A DNA stretch of 64,000 nt, from NCBI RefSeq assembly GCF_014385065.1, contig NZ_JACRTA010000002.1, positions 527,351 through 591,350 on the forward strand, read 5' to 3'. This stretch comes from Lentihominibacter hominis (GTDB lineage Bacteria > Bacillota > Clostridia > Peptostreptococcales > Anaerovoracaceae). A program made the position numbers and the translations under genes. Position 1 is the stretch's first letter. Each line of letters opens with the position of its first letter. The notes under the pieces are model-generated. The model saw only the letters and a list, made by a program, of their open reading frames with translations, was not told where the DNA came from and did no database searches. Positions 35,699 through 45,091 of this stretch are shown here, piece by piece.

Positions 35699-38320
35699 AT
35701 GAAAAAATTTGTTTATTCATTTAATGAAGGCTCAAAGGACATGAAGGACTTGTTGGGCGGAAAGGGCGCAAATCTGGCAGAGATGACGAAGATCGGCCTG
35801 CCTGTACCTTTCGGATTCACAGTAACTACTGAAGCATGCAACAGATATTATGAAGAAGGAAAGACTATCGGAGATGATATCGTAGAATCCATTTTCGAAA
35901 AGCTGGAAGAGCTTGAAAACGTGACAGGCAAGAAGTTCGGCGATGTAGGCAATCCGCTGCTGGTTTCAGTTCGTTCCGGAGCTAAGATATCAATGCCTGG
36001 AATGATGGATACTATTTTGAACCTGGGTTTAAATGATGAGACAGTAGAAGGGTTGGCAACACTTACTGAAAACCCTCGTTTCGCATATGACAGCTACAGA
36101 AGATTTATTCAGATGTTCGGCGATGTAGTTATGGAAATCGACAAAAGAAAGTTTGATGCTATATTCGACGGAAAGAAGGAAGAAAGAGGATGTGAGTTTG
36201 ATGTAGATCTTACAACAGATGATCTTAAGGATATCATATCAGGGTATAAGGCTCTTGTTAAAGAAGAAATGGGGAGAGACTTCCCGCAGCAGCCTAAAGA
36301 TCAGCTGATGGAAGCCATAATGGCAGTATTCAGATCATGGAACAACGACAGAGCTATACTTTACAGAAAACTCAATGAAATACCTGACAGCATCGGTACC
36401 GCAGTAAATGTACAGTCTATGGTGTTCGGAAATATGGGCGATACGTCCGGAACAGGTGTTGCATTTACAAGAAATGCTGCTAACGGTGAGAAGGCGCTGT
36501 TTGGAGAATTTCTGGTTAACGCTCAGGGAGAAGATGTTGTTGCGGGTATCAGAACACCTCAGCCGATCGCTGAAATGGCGCAGGCGTTCCCTGAAGTATA
36601 CAAAGAATTTGTGAGGATTGCAGAACTCCTTGAAAACCACTATAAAGATATGCAGGATATGGAGTTTACCGTTGAGAGGGAAAAACTCTACATGCTTCAG
36701 ACAAGAAACGGGAAGAGGACAGCTCCTGCGGCTGTAAAAATAGCAGTTGATATGGAGGCAGAAGGCCTTATAGATAAGGAAACTGCCATTATGAGAATAG
36801 AACCTGCACAGATAGATCAGCTCTTGCACCCTATGTTTGATGAAGCAGAGCTGGCTAAGGCGGAAAAACTTGCAAAGGGACTTCCGGCATCTCCGGGAGC
36901 GGCTACAGGTAAGATTTACTTCAATGCATCAGATGCAGAAGCAGCTGCAGCCAATGGCGAGAAGGTAATATTGGTAAGACTTGAAACATCACCTGAAGAT
37001 CTTGCAGGTATGGTTGCTGCAGAAGGTATACTTACAGCAAGAGGCGGAATGACATCTCATGCTGCGGTAGTTGCCAGGGGAATGGGTAAGTGCTGCGTGT
37101 CAGGATGCTCAGAGATTAAGGTTGATGAAGATAATAAGAAACTGGGAATCGGTGAGTATACATTTGTTGAAGGAGATTACATATCACTTAACGGAAGTGC
37201 AGGCGATGTGCTTAAAGGGCAGATAAAGACTGTTCCACCTGAACTTTCTGGAGATTTTGGGAAAATCATGTCATGGGCTGATGAGATAAGAACGCTGAAG
37301 ATCAGAACAAATGCCGACAATCCGAGAGATGCTAAGCAGGCTGTGGAGTTTGGTGCAGAGGGTATAGGTCTGTGCAGAACAGAGCATATGTTCTTTGAAG
37401 AAGAGAGAATACCTGCCATCAGAAGGATGATTATGGCTGACACAGAAGCAGAGAGAAGAGAAGCGCTTAAATTCCTCCTTCCGTATCAGAAAGGTGATTT
37501 CAAGGGAATATACGAAGCTATGGGTGACAGACCTGTGACTATAAGACTGTTGGATCCGCCGCTTCATGAGTTTATTCCTCATACAGACGAAGAACTTCAT
37601 GATTTGGCAAAGCAGATAAATGTTTCATATGAAAAATTGGCAAAAAAGGCAGAAGAACTTCATGAATTCAACCCTATGCTTGGGCATAGAGGCTGCAGAC
37701 TTGCAGTAACATATCCAGAGATTGCTGAGATGCAGGCAGAAGCTATCATAAGGGCTGCTATAGAAGTCAGAGCGGAAAAGGGTCTGGATATAGTTCCTGA
37801 GATTATGATACCACTGATTGGCCTTAAGTCAGAGCTGGCTGATGTCAAGGCTACAGTTGTCAAAACCGTAGAATCTGTGATGGAAGCGGAAGGCGTGAAA
37901 TTTGACTATCTGGTAGGTACAATGATTGAGATACCAAGAGCAGCTCTCACTGCTGATGAGATAGCGCAGGAAGCGGAATTCTTCTCTTTTGGAACGAACG
38001 ATCTCACTCAAATGACGTTTGGATTCTCAAGAGATGATACAGGTAATATCATCAAGGAATATATAGACAAGGGTATCTTTGAAGAAGATCCGTTCCAGAG
38101 TATAGATCAAGTAGGTGTAGGCAAATTGGTAAGAATGGCTGTGGATCTCGGAAAGCAAACGAGACCTAATATTAAGCTGGGAATATGCGGAGAACACGGA
38201 GGAGATCCTAAGTCTATAGCATTCTGTAATGAAATAGGTCTTCATTATGTATCATGCTCGCCGTTCAGAGTTCCTATTGCAAGACTTGCGGCAGCACAGG
38301 CAGCTATTGCACAGAAATAG
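35699..38320 (+). CDS. ppdK: Pyruvate, phosphate dikinase
   Basis: Interconverts pyruvate, ATP and phosphate with phosphoenolpyruvate, AMP and PPi. In anaerobes it serves glycolysis or gluconeogenesis. The start at 35699 is chosen because AGGAGAG lies upstream and MKKFVYSFNEGSKDMKDLLGGKGANLAEM is the family start. The 873-residue protein has the ATP-grasp part, the phosphohistidine motif GGMTSHAAVVARGMGK near 440-455, and the C-terminal PEP domain with CGEHGG near 830. No gene for its regulatory kinase/phosphatase (PDRP) lies next to it. A strong terminator follows. Confidence 0.96.
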   Translation: MKKFVYSFNEGSKDMKDLLGGKGANLAEMTKIGLPVPFGFTVTTEACNRYYEEGKTIGDDIVESIFEKLEELENVTGKKFGDVGNPLLVSVRSGAKISMPGMMDTILNLGLNDETVEGLATLTENPRFAYDSYRRFIQMFGDVVMEIDKRKFDAIFDGKKEERGCEFDVDLTTDDLKDIISGYKALVKEEMGRDFPQQPKDQLMEAIMAVFRSWNNDRAILYRKLNEIPDSIGTAVNVQSMVFGNMGDTSGTGVAFTRNAANGEKALFGEFLVNAQGEDVVAGIRTPQPIAEMAQAFPEVYKEFVRIAELLENHYKDMQDMEFTVEREKLYMLQTRNGKRTAPAAVKIAVDMEAEGLIDKETAIMRIEPAQIDQLLHPMFDEAELAKAEKLAKGLPASPGAATGKIYFNASDAEAAAANGEKVILVRLETSPEDLAGMVAAEGILTARGGMTSHAAVVARGMGKCCVSGCSEIKVDEDNKKLGIGEYTFVEGDYISLNGSAGDVLKGQIKTVPPELSGDFGKIMSWADEIRTLKIRTNADNPRDAKQAVEFGAEGIGLCRTEHMFFEEERIPAIRRMIMADTEAERREALKFLLPYQKGDFKGIYEAMGDRPVTIRLLDPPLHEFIPHTDEELHDLAKQINVSYEKLAKKAEELHEFNPMLGHRGCRLAVTYPEIAEMQAEAIIRAAIEVRAEKGLDIVPEIMIPLIGLKSELADVKATVVKTVESVMEAEGVKFDYLVGTMIEIPRAALTADEIAQEAEFFSFGTNDLTQMTFGFSRDDTGNIIKEYIDKGIFEEDPFQSIDQVGVGKLVRMAVDLGKQTRPNIKLGICGEHGGDPKSIAFCNEIGLHYVSCSPFRVPIARLAAAQAAIAQK

Positions 38321-38341
38321 ATTCAAATAATTTAAAAGATC

Positions 38342-38379
38342 AAAAGCGTACCATTAGAAATGGCGGTACGCTTTTTTTG
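38342..38379 (+). terminator. Terminator of the glyQS-ppdK transcript
   Basis: GCGTACC and GGTACGC pair, with A residues before and a run of seven T residues after. It lies 21 bases after the ppdK stop. Confidence 0.85.
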
Positions 38380-38523
38380 TGCGGCAAATGTTATATTTAC
38401 AGATATACATTGAAGCGGAGATAATATATAGAAATGTTGCAACATATGAAGTATAATGACGAAGAGATCAATCAACATTTTCAACTGAATATTATCAGGA
38501 AAAATAAAAAAGGGAGAATAGAT

Positions 38524-38853
38524 ATGCTTATAGAATTTAATGAAATGGCTGGAAGAACTATCACAGGAATGAATGGCGGAGACGGAGAAATAACTGCTAA
38601 AATGTTTGCTGATCAACAGGGGAAGATAATTTTTTGCTGTATCCATCCCGGAGGATCTATAGGTCTGCATATACATAAGACAAGCGATGATATCAATTAT
38701 GTTATTTCCGGCACAGGGCTTGCAACTTGTGACGGAAATGATGAGGTTTTAACAGCAGGATCGTGTCACATATGTAAAAAGGGTTCTCAGCACAGTATTA
38801 TGAATACAGGAAGCGAGGATTTAGTTCTTCTCACAGTGGTAACAGAACGATAA
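38524..38853 (+). CDS. Small single-domain cupin protein
   Basis: Protein of 109 residues with one cupin barrel. The metal-site pattern HPGGSIGLHIHKTSDDINYVISG supplies His, His and a candidate acidic ligand, and GSCHICKKGSQHSIMNTG supplies the second motif. The start at 38524 follows AGGGAG by 7 bases; the longer frame from 38434 contains a 12-base palindrome, ATGTTGCAACAT, but no ribosome site. Small cupins may be isomerases, sugar-binding or redox proteins; no specific function can be chosen. The next gene starts 47 bases after its end. Confidence 0.82.
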   Translation: MLIEFNEMAGRTITGMNGGDGEITAKMFADQQGKIIFCCIHPGGSIGLHIHKTSDDINYVISGTGLATCDGNDEVLTAGSCHICKKGSQHSIMNTGSEDLVLLTVVTER

Positions 38854-38900
38854 TTTTGGATTTTATTATATCTGATATTGCGAAAAGGAAGATGAAATAG

Positions 38901-39578
38901 ATGATAATCGATATAAATGATATTTTTAAATACAAGGTGATAAATGAATTAAAGCTATTGGATTATGGTTTTAAAAAAACGAATTTTGGATTTATTAAAG
39001 AAATACCTATTATAGGGAATAAATTTAATATGATTATTACAATATATGCTGATGGGTCTGTACAGTATAAAGTAGTAGATACAGAAGAACGGGAAGAGTA
39101 TATTCCGGTCAGTGTAAAAAGTGCAGAAGGCAGCTTTATCGGAAAGATACGCGAGGCTTGCGAGAAGTTTTTGCTGGAAATATCACAAAAGTGTTTTGAT
39201 ACTGAAATGTTCAAAGGAGAACAGACAAAGAGAATTCTTGATTTTATCAGGTCAAAGCATGAAACGGAGCCTGAGTTTTTATGGGATAGGTATCCTGATT
39301 ATGCTGTTTTCAGAAGATATGATAACGATAAGTGGTTTGCTCTTATTATGACAGTAGATAAAGCCAAGTTAGGTTTCTCAAAACATGAGAATGCTGAGAT
39401 AATAGATTTGAAGGCAGATCCTCATTATGTGAAATGTTTGCTGGATGAAAAAGGGTTTTATCCAGCTTATCATATGAACAAAAAACATTGGTTCACTGTA
39501 TTTTTAGATGAAAGTATTTCGGATGATATCATTTTTTCTCTGATTTCGTCCAGTTTTGAATGTGTTGGTGATAAATAG
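38901..39578 (+). CDS. YjbR/MmcQ-like protein with N-terminal extension
   Basis: Protein of 225 residues. The C-terminal 120 residues match the CyaY-like YjbR fold (PEFLWDRYPDYAVFRRYDNDKWFALIM, HYVKCLLDEKGFYPAYHMNKKHWFTVFLD), described as DNA-binding in one case but mostly of unknown role. The N-terminal 105 residues form a separate small domain containing a duplicated beta pattern and do not match anything I recognise. It is read in the same direction as the cupin, with GGAAG before its ATG. Confidence 0.8.
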   Translation: MIIDINDIFKYKVINELKLLDYGFKKTNFGFIKEIPIIGNKFNMIITIYADGSVQYKVVDTEEREEYIPVSVKSAEGSFIGKIREACEKFLLEISQKCFDTEMFKGEQTKRILDFIRSKHETEPEFLWDRYPDYAVFRRYDNDKWFALIMTVDKAKLGFSKHENAEIIDLKADPHYVKCLLDEKGFYPAYHMNKKHWFTVFLDESISDDIIFSLISSSFECVGDK

Positions 39579-39684
39579 CAGTGTATATGGTTTACTGGTG
39601 GTTGATTTTTATAAAATAAGTCAAAAAAGACTCCATTGTTCTCAGATTTCTGACCTGTTATTATGTATGAAAGAGGTAAGGATA

Positions 39685-40803
39685 GTGAAAGAGATTAATA
39701 TTGGACGTATTTTGATTGAGAATCGTCATAAAAAGGGGATTACGCAAGAGGAGCTTGCTGAATATATAGGTGTTTCTAAGGCTGCGGTTTCAAAATGGGA
39801 AACGCAAATGACATATCCTGATATTGCTTTGCTGCCGCGCTTAGCAGCGTATTTTGATATAAGTATTGATGAGCTTATGGGCTATAGACCGCAAATGACA
39901 AAGGAAGAAATCAGAGAATGGTATTGCAGATTTACTAAGGAATTTTCTGATTTACCCTTTGATGAAGTTTTGGAACATTGCCTCCGGATGGCAAGAAAAT
40001 ATTATTCTTGTTATCTGTTTTTGTTTCATATTGGTATTCTGCTGGTTAATCATTTTATGCTTGCTGAGACTATTGAGAAGTCTCGGAGGGCTCTGGAAGA
40101 AGCAAGAGGATTTTTTCAGCATGTGAAAAATGGAACAGATGATCCCGGCCTTGGCAAAAAGGTTCTTCAAATGGAAGCATATTGCTGGCTGGCTCTTAAA
40201 TGTCCTGAAAAAGCATTGGAGATTATGGATAAAGGTGAGGATGGGTTTGGAAGCAATGAACCGCTGATGGCAGCGGCATATCAGATGACGGGTAATCTTA
40301 CGGAATCCGGAAAAATATTGCAGATTGGAATTTATAAGAATATAGTTTCTCTTTGTAATTTGTTTTCTTCTTATATGAACATGTCTCAGAGTGATGATGG
40401 GATATTTGACGGGATATGCAAACGATTTCAGGCAATTTCAGATGTTTTTAATTTAGATAAATTACATCCCGGTATAGTTCTTCCATGTTATCTTGCGATG
40501 GCACAGGGCTGGGCAGTCCGGGGAAAATCAGATAGAGCTTTTCTTTTTTTAGAAAAATATACTGATCTGGCAACAGGAGATATTTATCCTTTGAGGCTGC
40601 ATGGCGATATATTTTTTAATATGATTGATGAGTGGCTTGGGGAGGTTTCGAATCTGGGAAATTATCCGCCCAGAGATGAATCTGTGATTCGTCGGAGCAT
40701 GACACAGGCTCTCACAGCAAATCCGGCATTTAAAAGCCTGAGGACAGATTCTCGTTTTCAGGAAATGGTTTCACGATTAAAAGATAGTGAAAGGAAGAAA
40801 TGA
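39685..40803 (+). CDS. XRE-type regulator with helical (TPR-like) C-terminal region
   Basis: Transcription factor of 372 residues. Residues about 6-65 form the helix-turn-helix (IGRILIENRHKKGITQEELAEYIGVSKAAVSKWE) and the CATYPD-like segment TYPDIALLPRLAAYFDISIDELMG. The rest is alpha-helical with repeat-like pairs (ALEIMDKGEDGFGSNEPLMAAAYQMTG). A GTG at 39685 with AGAGGTAAGG in front is the preferred start; an ATG six codons earlier also exists. The ABC transporter genes begin at the end of this gene, so it probably controls them. Confidence 0.88.
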   Translation: MKEINIGRILIENRHKKGITQEELAEYIGVSKAAVSKWETQMTYPDIALLPRLAAYFDISIDELMGYRPQMTKEEIREWYCRFTKEFSDLPFDEVLEHCLRMARKYYSCYLFLFHIGILLVNHFMLAETIEKSRRALEEARGFFQHVKNGTDDPGLGKKVLQMEAYCWLALKCPEKALEIMDKGEDGFGSNEPLMAAAYQMTGNLTESGKILQIGIYKNIVSLCNLFSSYMNMSQSDDGIFDGICKRFQAISDVFNLDKLHPGIVLPCYLAMAQGWAVRGKSDRAFLFLEKYTDLATGDIYPLRLHGDIFFNMIDEWLGEVSNLGNYPPRDESVIRRSMTQALTANPAFKSLRTDSRFQEMVSRLKDSERKK

Positions 40804-40804
40804 T

Positions 40805-41716
40805 ATGAAGGCAATAACTTTACAAAATCTTTCAAAAACTTATTCAGGAGGAAAGCAGGCGGTTAAACAGATCTCTCTGTCTTTAGAACGGGGCGAAGTA
40901 TTTGGTTTTCTTGGACCTAATGGTGCAGGAAAAACAACAACAGTAAAATTGCTGAATGGTATGCTTGTTCCTTCAGAAGGAAATTGCAGTGTCATGGGAT
41001 TTGATCCTGCGGAAAAGCCGGAAAAAGTTCATGCTTTGTCAGGTGTAGTAACAGAACATGCTCAGATGTATGATAATCTCACCGGTATGCAGAATCTGAT
41101 TTTTTTCGCTTCTATTTATGGAGTCTGTAAAACTGATTCTCTAAAGCGTGCGGAAGTTTTACTGGAACAGCTGAATCTGGAGGAAGCAGGTAACATGAGG
41201 TTGTCTACTTATTCAACCGGCATGAGACAGAGACTTTCCATGGCAAGGGCTCTGATCCATAGACCTCAGGTACTTTTTTTAGATGAGCCGACTTCGGGAC
41301 TTGATCCTGAAAGCGCTCAAAATGTTAACAGACTGATTCGGAATATGGCGAAGCAGGAAGGAGTTACTATTTTCTTATGTACGCATCAGCTTCGGTATGC
41401 TCAAGAGATCTGCACCAAATATGGCTTGATCGAGGAGGGAAAATTGCTTGCTGAAGGAACATTAGATCAACTGCGGAAAAAGGTGAAGCCCGGTGCCGCA
41501 GTAAAAATATATGCTGATAATGTGCCAAAAGGAACATCACTCCAAGAAATAGGAACGCATCAATATGAAACAGTTATACGGTCTGATGATGAAATTCCGA
41601 AAATTGTTCGCAATATTGTTGAGGGAGGAGGAGATATTTATTCTGTTACGGCTCAAAGGCCCTCGCTGGAGGATATTTATTTTGCTCTTACGACAAGAGA
41701 GGAGGAGATATTATGA
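40805..41716 (+). CDS. ABC-2 type exporter ATP-binding protein
   Basis: ATPase of 303 residues. Walker A is GPNGAGKTT near 38-46, signature YSTGMRQRLS near 136, Walker B VLFLDEPTSGLD and H-loop CTHQL. A C-terminal extension of about 80 residues is typical of ABC-2 exporters of drugs, lantibiotics or other hydrophobic molecules. The start follows AAAGGAAG, overlapping nothing. The permease overlaps the end by 4 bases. The substrate is unknown. Confidence 0.9.
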   Translation: MKAITLQNLSKTYSGGKQAVKQISLSLERGEVFGFLGPNGAGKTTTVKLLNGMLVPSEGNCSVMGFDPAEKPEKVHALSGVVTEHAQMYDNLTGMQNLIFFASIYGVCKTDSLKRAEVLLEQLNLEEAGNMRLSTYSTGMRQRLSMARALIHRPQVLFLDEPTSGLDPESAQNVNRLIRNMAKQEGVTIFLCTHQLRYAQEICTKYGLIEEGKLLAEGTLDQLRKKVKPGAAVKIYADNVPKGTSLQEIGTHQYETVIRSDDEIPKIVRNIVEGGGDIYSVTAQRPSLEDIYFALTTREEEIL

Positions 41717-42498
41717 GAGATTCTATGATGGCTCTCATCAAGAAAGATTTTCGCGGTGTTACAACTAACAAACATTTGTTTACGGGGCTTTTAGTTGTTC
41801 CTCTTGTACTTACTATAATTCTGCCTTCTGTGTTTGTATTTCTGATCTATTTTAATCCAAATGATCCTGATATACAGAAACTTTTGGAGTTGCTGCCTCA
41901 GTCGGCTCAATATGGCAGTTTGGAACTTACGGTTGCCGGAATGATTCTAAACTTTATTCTTCCAGTTTTCTTTTTGATAATCCCCATAATGACAGCTTCC
42001 ATTATGGCTGCCAGCTCTTTTGTAGGAGAAAAAGAGAAACATACTCTGGAGACGCTTCTTTATTGTCCTATGTCTGTAAAGCAGATTTTTCGTTCAAAGG
42101 TTGCGGCATCATTTATACTGAGCATGACAGTATCTTTGATTTCATTTTTAGCTATGATATTGGTGCTTGAGTTTGAGACATTTTTTCTTATGGGAAATTT
42201 ACTTTTGCCCAGTGTAAACTGGCTGATCATTCTTCTTATCGTTTCTCCGGCTGTTTCATTGATTGCGGTGACGCTGATAGTTCGTGTATCTGCTAAGGCT
42301 CAGAGTGTGGAAGAGTCACAGCAAAGTGCCGTATTTCTTATCATCCCCCTTATTCTACTGATTGCAGGACAGTTTACAGGGGTATTGCTTCTTAATAAAT
42401 GGATTCTTTTAGGGATTGGAGCAGTATGTGCTCTTCTGGCATGGCTGCTTCTTAAAAAATGTATGGGACGTTTCACATATGAAATGCTTTTGAAATAA
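41713..42498 (+). CDS. ABC-2 type permease
   Basis: Integral membrane protein of 261 residues with about six helices, forming the export channel with the preceding ATPase. ASSFVGEKEKHTLETLLYCPMSVKQIF near residue 95 is the characteristic ABC-2 segment before a helix. The ATG start overlaps the ATPase stop. The regulator, ATPase and permease form a compact three-gene unit ending with a hairpin at 42518-42555. Confidence 0.9.
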   Translation: MRDSMMALIKKDFRGVTTNKHLFTGLLVVPLVLTIILPSVFVFLIYFNPNDPDIQKLLELLPQSAQYGSLELTVAGMILNFILPVFFLIIPIMTASIMAASSFVGEKEKHTLETLLYCPMSVKQIFRSKVAASFILSMTVSLISFLAMILVLEFETFFLMGNLLLPSVNWLIILLIVSPAVSLIAVTLIVRVSAKAQSVEESQQSAVFLIIPLILLIAGQFTGVLLLNKWILLGIGAVCALLAWLLLKKCMGRFTYEMLLK

Positions 42499-42517
42499 AG
42501 TTATGTGATGAGATTGC

Positions 42518-42555
42518 AAATCTTCTGAAAAATAAAAATTTTCGGAAGGTTTTTG
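42518..42555 (+). terminator. Terminator of the ABC-2 exporter operon
   Basis: AAATCTTCTGAAAA pairs with TTTTCGGAAGGTTT (one wobble pair near the middle), followed by TTTTT. Confidence 0.75.
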
Positions 42556-42580
42556 TGAAATATCTTGCCTTTTCAATGGA

Positions 42581-42608
42581 TTTCAAAATCATAAATTTAT
42601 GTTATACT
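42581..42608 (+). promoter_or_regulatory. Promoter of the MFS transporter gene
   Basis: TTTCAA (42581-42586) and TATACT (42603-42608) are 16 bases apart, with TG-N directly before the -10 box (extended -10). It lies 40 bases before the ATG. Confidence 0.7.
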
Positions 42609-42647
42609 AAAAATGTAGAAATAAAAGAAATACATCATGGAGGTAAT

Positions 42648-43883
42648 ATGAAAAAGAAAAACGATGTAATAATGGAGCAGCCTAAGCTTGGGGTAAGGCT
42701 GTTTTCTGTTTCTATTATGATTTTAACGGCGGTAGTATGGATGGCTTTAGATATTTATCTTCCGGCGCTGCCTATATTGAAAGAGGTTTTTGATGTATCG
42801 GCGAGTTATTTGAATTTAACACTGACTATAGGGATAATTACTACTGCTGTAGGTACTCTGATCGGAGGTCCCTTCAGCGATAAATATGGAAGAAAGCCTG
42901 TTTTTTCAGTGGGAATTACATTAAGTTTTGTTTTTACGTTTTTGTGTACTTTTGCAGGCAGTGTTGAGTTTCTCATTGTAGTAAGAGGTCTTGCCGGTAT
43001 GGGTAACGGTATTATTCTGACGGTGACAACTGCAATGATAAAAGATACTTTCTCCGGAAGTAAGTTTAAAAGCGTGATGACGGTTTTACAGTCAGCAGCT
43101 ATTATAGGTCCTATTCTGGCGCCTTCTGTGGGTTCTTTAATTATAAGCTGTCTCAGCTGGAGATGGATGTTTGTATTCATAGCCGTGGTTTCGGTGATAC
43201 CTTCTGTTTTTATTTTGATGTCCAGAGAAACATGGCCTAAAGAACATAGAGTTTCTGACAGCACGCTGACGGCCATCAAAGAAACACTGAACACAGCTAA
43301 AGATAAACCTTTTGCCATGTTTGCCGCAGTTATGGCGATACTTACCATTCCTATGTGGGCATATATTTCAGTTTGCTCGTATATTTATATTACTGATTTT
43401 GGTGTTTCCAATATGCAGTATGGTGTTTTATATGCTCTGGGAGCGGGAGTTTCCTGTATATCACCATTTCTTTACATGGTAATAACGAAGCGGTTTTCTA
43501 CCGGCAGAGCCTGTGAAGTATGCTTGGGGCTTATATTGATGTCAGGTATACTGCTGGTGGCGATAGGCGGCCGCGCCCCTATATTGTTCCTCTTATCGAC
43601 GTTGCCGTTTATCGTAGCTGAAGGAATGATACGTGCGTTGGGAATGGTCGTTTTGCTGGAACAGTATTCCCGCGTTGCAGGAGCTGCCAGCGCTATGATT
43701 AATTTCATACTTAACATCGTAGGTACTGTGGGTGCATCACTTGCAACTCTAAGTTGGAGCAGTTATATTACAGCTTTGTCAGTCATATGTATAGGCTGTA
43801 TGTCAGCGGCTTTACTGATATGGATTATAATTGTAAAAAAGAAAATAATGGCTGAGCGGCTGTTTGGCCGATTAAAGAGATAA
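42648..43883 (+). CDS. MFS transporter, Bcr/CflA drug-resistance type
   Basis: Membrane protein of 411 residues with 12 predicted helices. The start at 42648 follows GGAGG and gives a short hydrophilic N-terminus. The DIYLPALPILKEVFDVSA segment in the first helix and loop, and GPFSDKYGRKPVFSVG in loop 2-3 (motif A), are typical of Bcr/CflA-like drug/H+ antiporters. The exact substrate cannot be predicted. It is a single gene, and no adjacent regulator belongs to it. No clear terminator was seen after its stop. Confidence 0.9.
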   Translation: MKKKNDVIMEQPKLGVRLFSVSIMILTAVVWMALDIYLPALPILKEVFDVSASYLNLTLTIGIITTAVGTLIGGPFSDKYGRKPVFSVGITLSFVFTFLCTFAGSVEFLIVVRGLAGMGNGIILTVTTAMIKDTFSGSKFKSVMTVLQSAAIIGPILAPSVGSLIISCLSWRWMFVFIAVVSVIPSVFILMSRETWPKEHRVSDSTLTAIKETLNTAKDKPFAMFAAVMAILTIPMWAYISVCSYIYITDFGVSNMQYGVLYALGAGVSCISPFLYMVITKRFSTGRACEVCLGLILMSGILLVAIGGRAPILFLLSTLPFIVAEGMIRALGMVVLLEQYSRVAGAASAMINFILNIVGTVGASLATLSWSSYITALSVICIGCMSAALLIWIIIVKKKIMAERLFGRLKR

Positions 43884-43986
43884 CTTTTGATCCTTATAAA
43901 AGGGCTGAATCAACTGTATTGTATATATTAAGGAATTTTTTCTAATATACAAAGGCAAATTATGCTAATATTTTTTGAAAAACATG

Positions 43987-44014
43987 TTGACAAAAAAGGT
44001 AAAAAGCATATAAT
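43987..44014 (+). promoter_or_regulatory. Promoter of the perR-like gene
   Basis: TTGACA (43987-43992) and TATAAT (44009-44014) are 16 bases apart, both exact consensus. Confidence 0.85.
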
Positions 44015-44020
44015 TAAAAA

Positions 44021-44033
44021 TAGAATAATTCTA
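44021..44033. promoter_or_regulatory. PerR/Fur-box-like palindrome TAGAAT-A-ATTCTA
   Basis: A 6-1-6 inverted repeat seven bases after the -10 box and 15 bases before the regulator start. It resembles the 7-1-7 PerR box (TTATAAT-N-ATTATAA), which suggests autorepression. Confidence 0.6.
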
Positions 44034-44047
44034 AAAGAGGCGATGAC

Positions 44048-44422
44048 ATGACCAAAAACGGAAAGATGATAATGGAGATCATTTATGAATCTGCGGAACA
44101 TCTGACTGCTGAACAGATCTTTATACAGGCAAAGGAGAAGGCGCCTAAGATTGTACTGGCTACAGTATATAACAATCTGAAAAGACTTGTTGATAAGAAA
44201 CTGATAAGGCGTGTAACTCTTGACGGCAGTCCCGATCGTTACGATAAGCCTACACGTCACGATCATCTGATCTGTGATAAATGTGGTAAGCTGTCAGATA
44301 TTCATCTGGATGATTTATCCAATAGATTAGAACGTGATATAGGAATGCCTATTGTATCGTATGATCTTAATATCCATTATCTTTGTGAAAAGTGCCGAGG
44401 GAAATCATCACCAGAGCATTGA
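44048..44422 (+). CDS. perR: Fur-family metalloregulator, probably PerR
   Basis: Transcription factor of 124 residues. The N-terminal winged helix contains LTAEQIFIQAKEKAPKIVLATVYNNLKRLVDKKLIRRV. The regulatory domain has HDHLICDKCGK and YLCEKCRGK, two CxxC motifs for structural zinc, and HLD at the metal site. PerR versus Fur or Zur cannot be fixed by sequence alone. The palindrome over its promoter and the rubrerythrin gene next door favour peroxide sensing. The ribosome site is AGAGGCG. Confidence 0.88.
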   Translation: MTKNGKMIMEIIYESAEHLTAEQIFIQAKEKAPKIVLATVYNNLKRLVDKKLIRRVTLDGSPDRYDKPTRHDHLICDKCGKLSDIHLDDLSNRLERDIGMPIVSYDLNIHYLCEKCRGKSSPEH

Positions 44423-44427
44423 GCCGG

Positions 44428-44465
44428 TGTAATGCGTTTATCAGCGCTGTTATGCGCATTACGAG
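44428..44465. repeat. Inverted repeat TAATGCG ... CGCATTA between perR-like and rbr genes
   Basis: Arms GTAATGCG (from 44429) and CGCATTAC are separated by about 18 bases that contain AGCGCT. No T run follows, so it is not an ordinary terminator. It may be an operator or RNA stem affecting rubrerythrin expression. Confidence 0.5.
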
Positions 44466-44498
44466 ACAAGCCAGAAGCAGCGCAGAAAAGAGGGAGTA

Positions 44499-45035
44499 AT
44501 GAGTAAATATGCAGGAACACAGACAGAAAAGAATTTAATGGAAGCTTTTGCAGGAGAATCACAGGCAAGGAATAAGTATACATATTTTTCATCTGTTGCC
44601 AAAAAAGAAGGCTACGAACAGATTGCAGCTTTATTCCTCAAGACGGCAGAAAATGAAAAGGAACACGCAAAGATGTGGTTTAAGGAACTGGAAGGTATCG
44701 GCGATACTGCTCAGAATCTGAAAGCTGCCGCAGAAGGTGAAAATTACGAATGGACAGATATGTATGATGGATTTGCTAAAACTGCAGAAGAAGAAGGATT
44801 CCCTGAATTAGCTGCAAGATTCCGTCTTGTAGGAGCTGTTGAGAAGCACCATGAAGAACGTTACAGAGCTCTTCTTAAGAATGTAGAAACAGCAGCAGTA
44901 TTTGAAAAGAGTGAAGTAAAAGTTTGGGAATGTCGTAATTGCGGACATATCATAGTAGGAACTAAGGCTCCGGAGATCTGCCCTACTTGCAGACATCCTA
45001 AGAGCTATTTCGAAGTACATGCTGAAAACTATTAG
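44499..45035 (+). CDS. rbr: Rubrerythrin
   Basis: Non-haem di-iron peroxidase of 178 residues protecting anaerobes from hydrogen peroxide. The N-terminal four-helix domain carries [16 protein letters not shown] and [16 protein letters not shown], with later VEKHHEERY providing the iron ligands. The C-terminal rubredoxin-like domain has CRNCG and [11 protein letters not shown]. The codon use is that of a well-expressed gene, and GAGGGAG precedes its ATG. It is probably co-transcribed with, or controlled by, the adjacent perR-like gene. Confidence 0.95.
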   Translation: MSKYAGTQTEKNLMEAFAGESQARNKYTYFSSVAKKEGYEQIAALFLKTAENEKEHAKMWFKELEGIGDTAQNLKAAAEGENYEWTDMYDGFAKTAEEEGFPELAARFRLVGAVEKHHEERYRALLKNVETAAVFEKSEVKVWECRNCGHIIVGTKAPEICPTCRHPKSYFEVHAENY

Positions 45036-45058
45036 GAATAAGTATATAGTTTTTTTTG

Positions 45059-45091
45059 AAAAGAACATCCTGTGTGGGATGTTCTTTTTAT
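45059..45091 (+). terminator. Terminator of the rubrerythrin gene
   Basis: AAAAGAACATCC and GGGATGTTCTTTTT form a stable hairpin followed by T residues, 24 bases after the stop. Confidence 0.88.
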
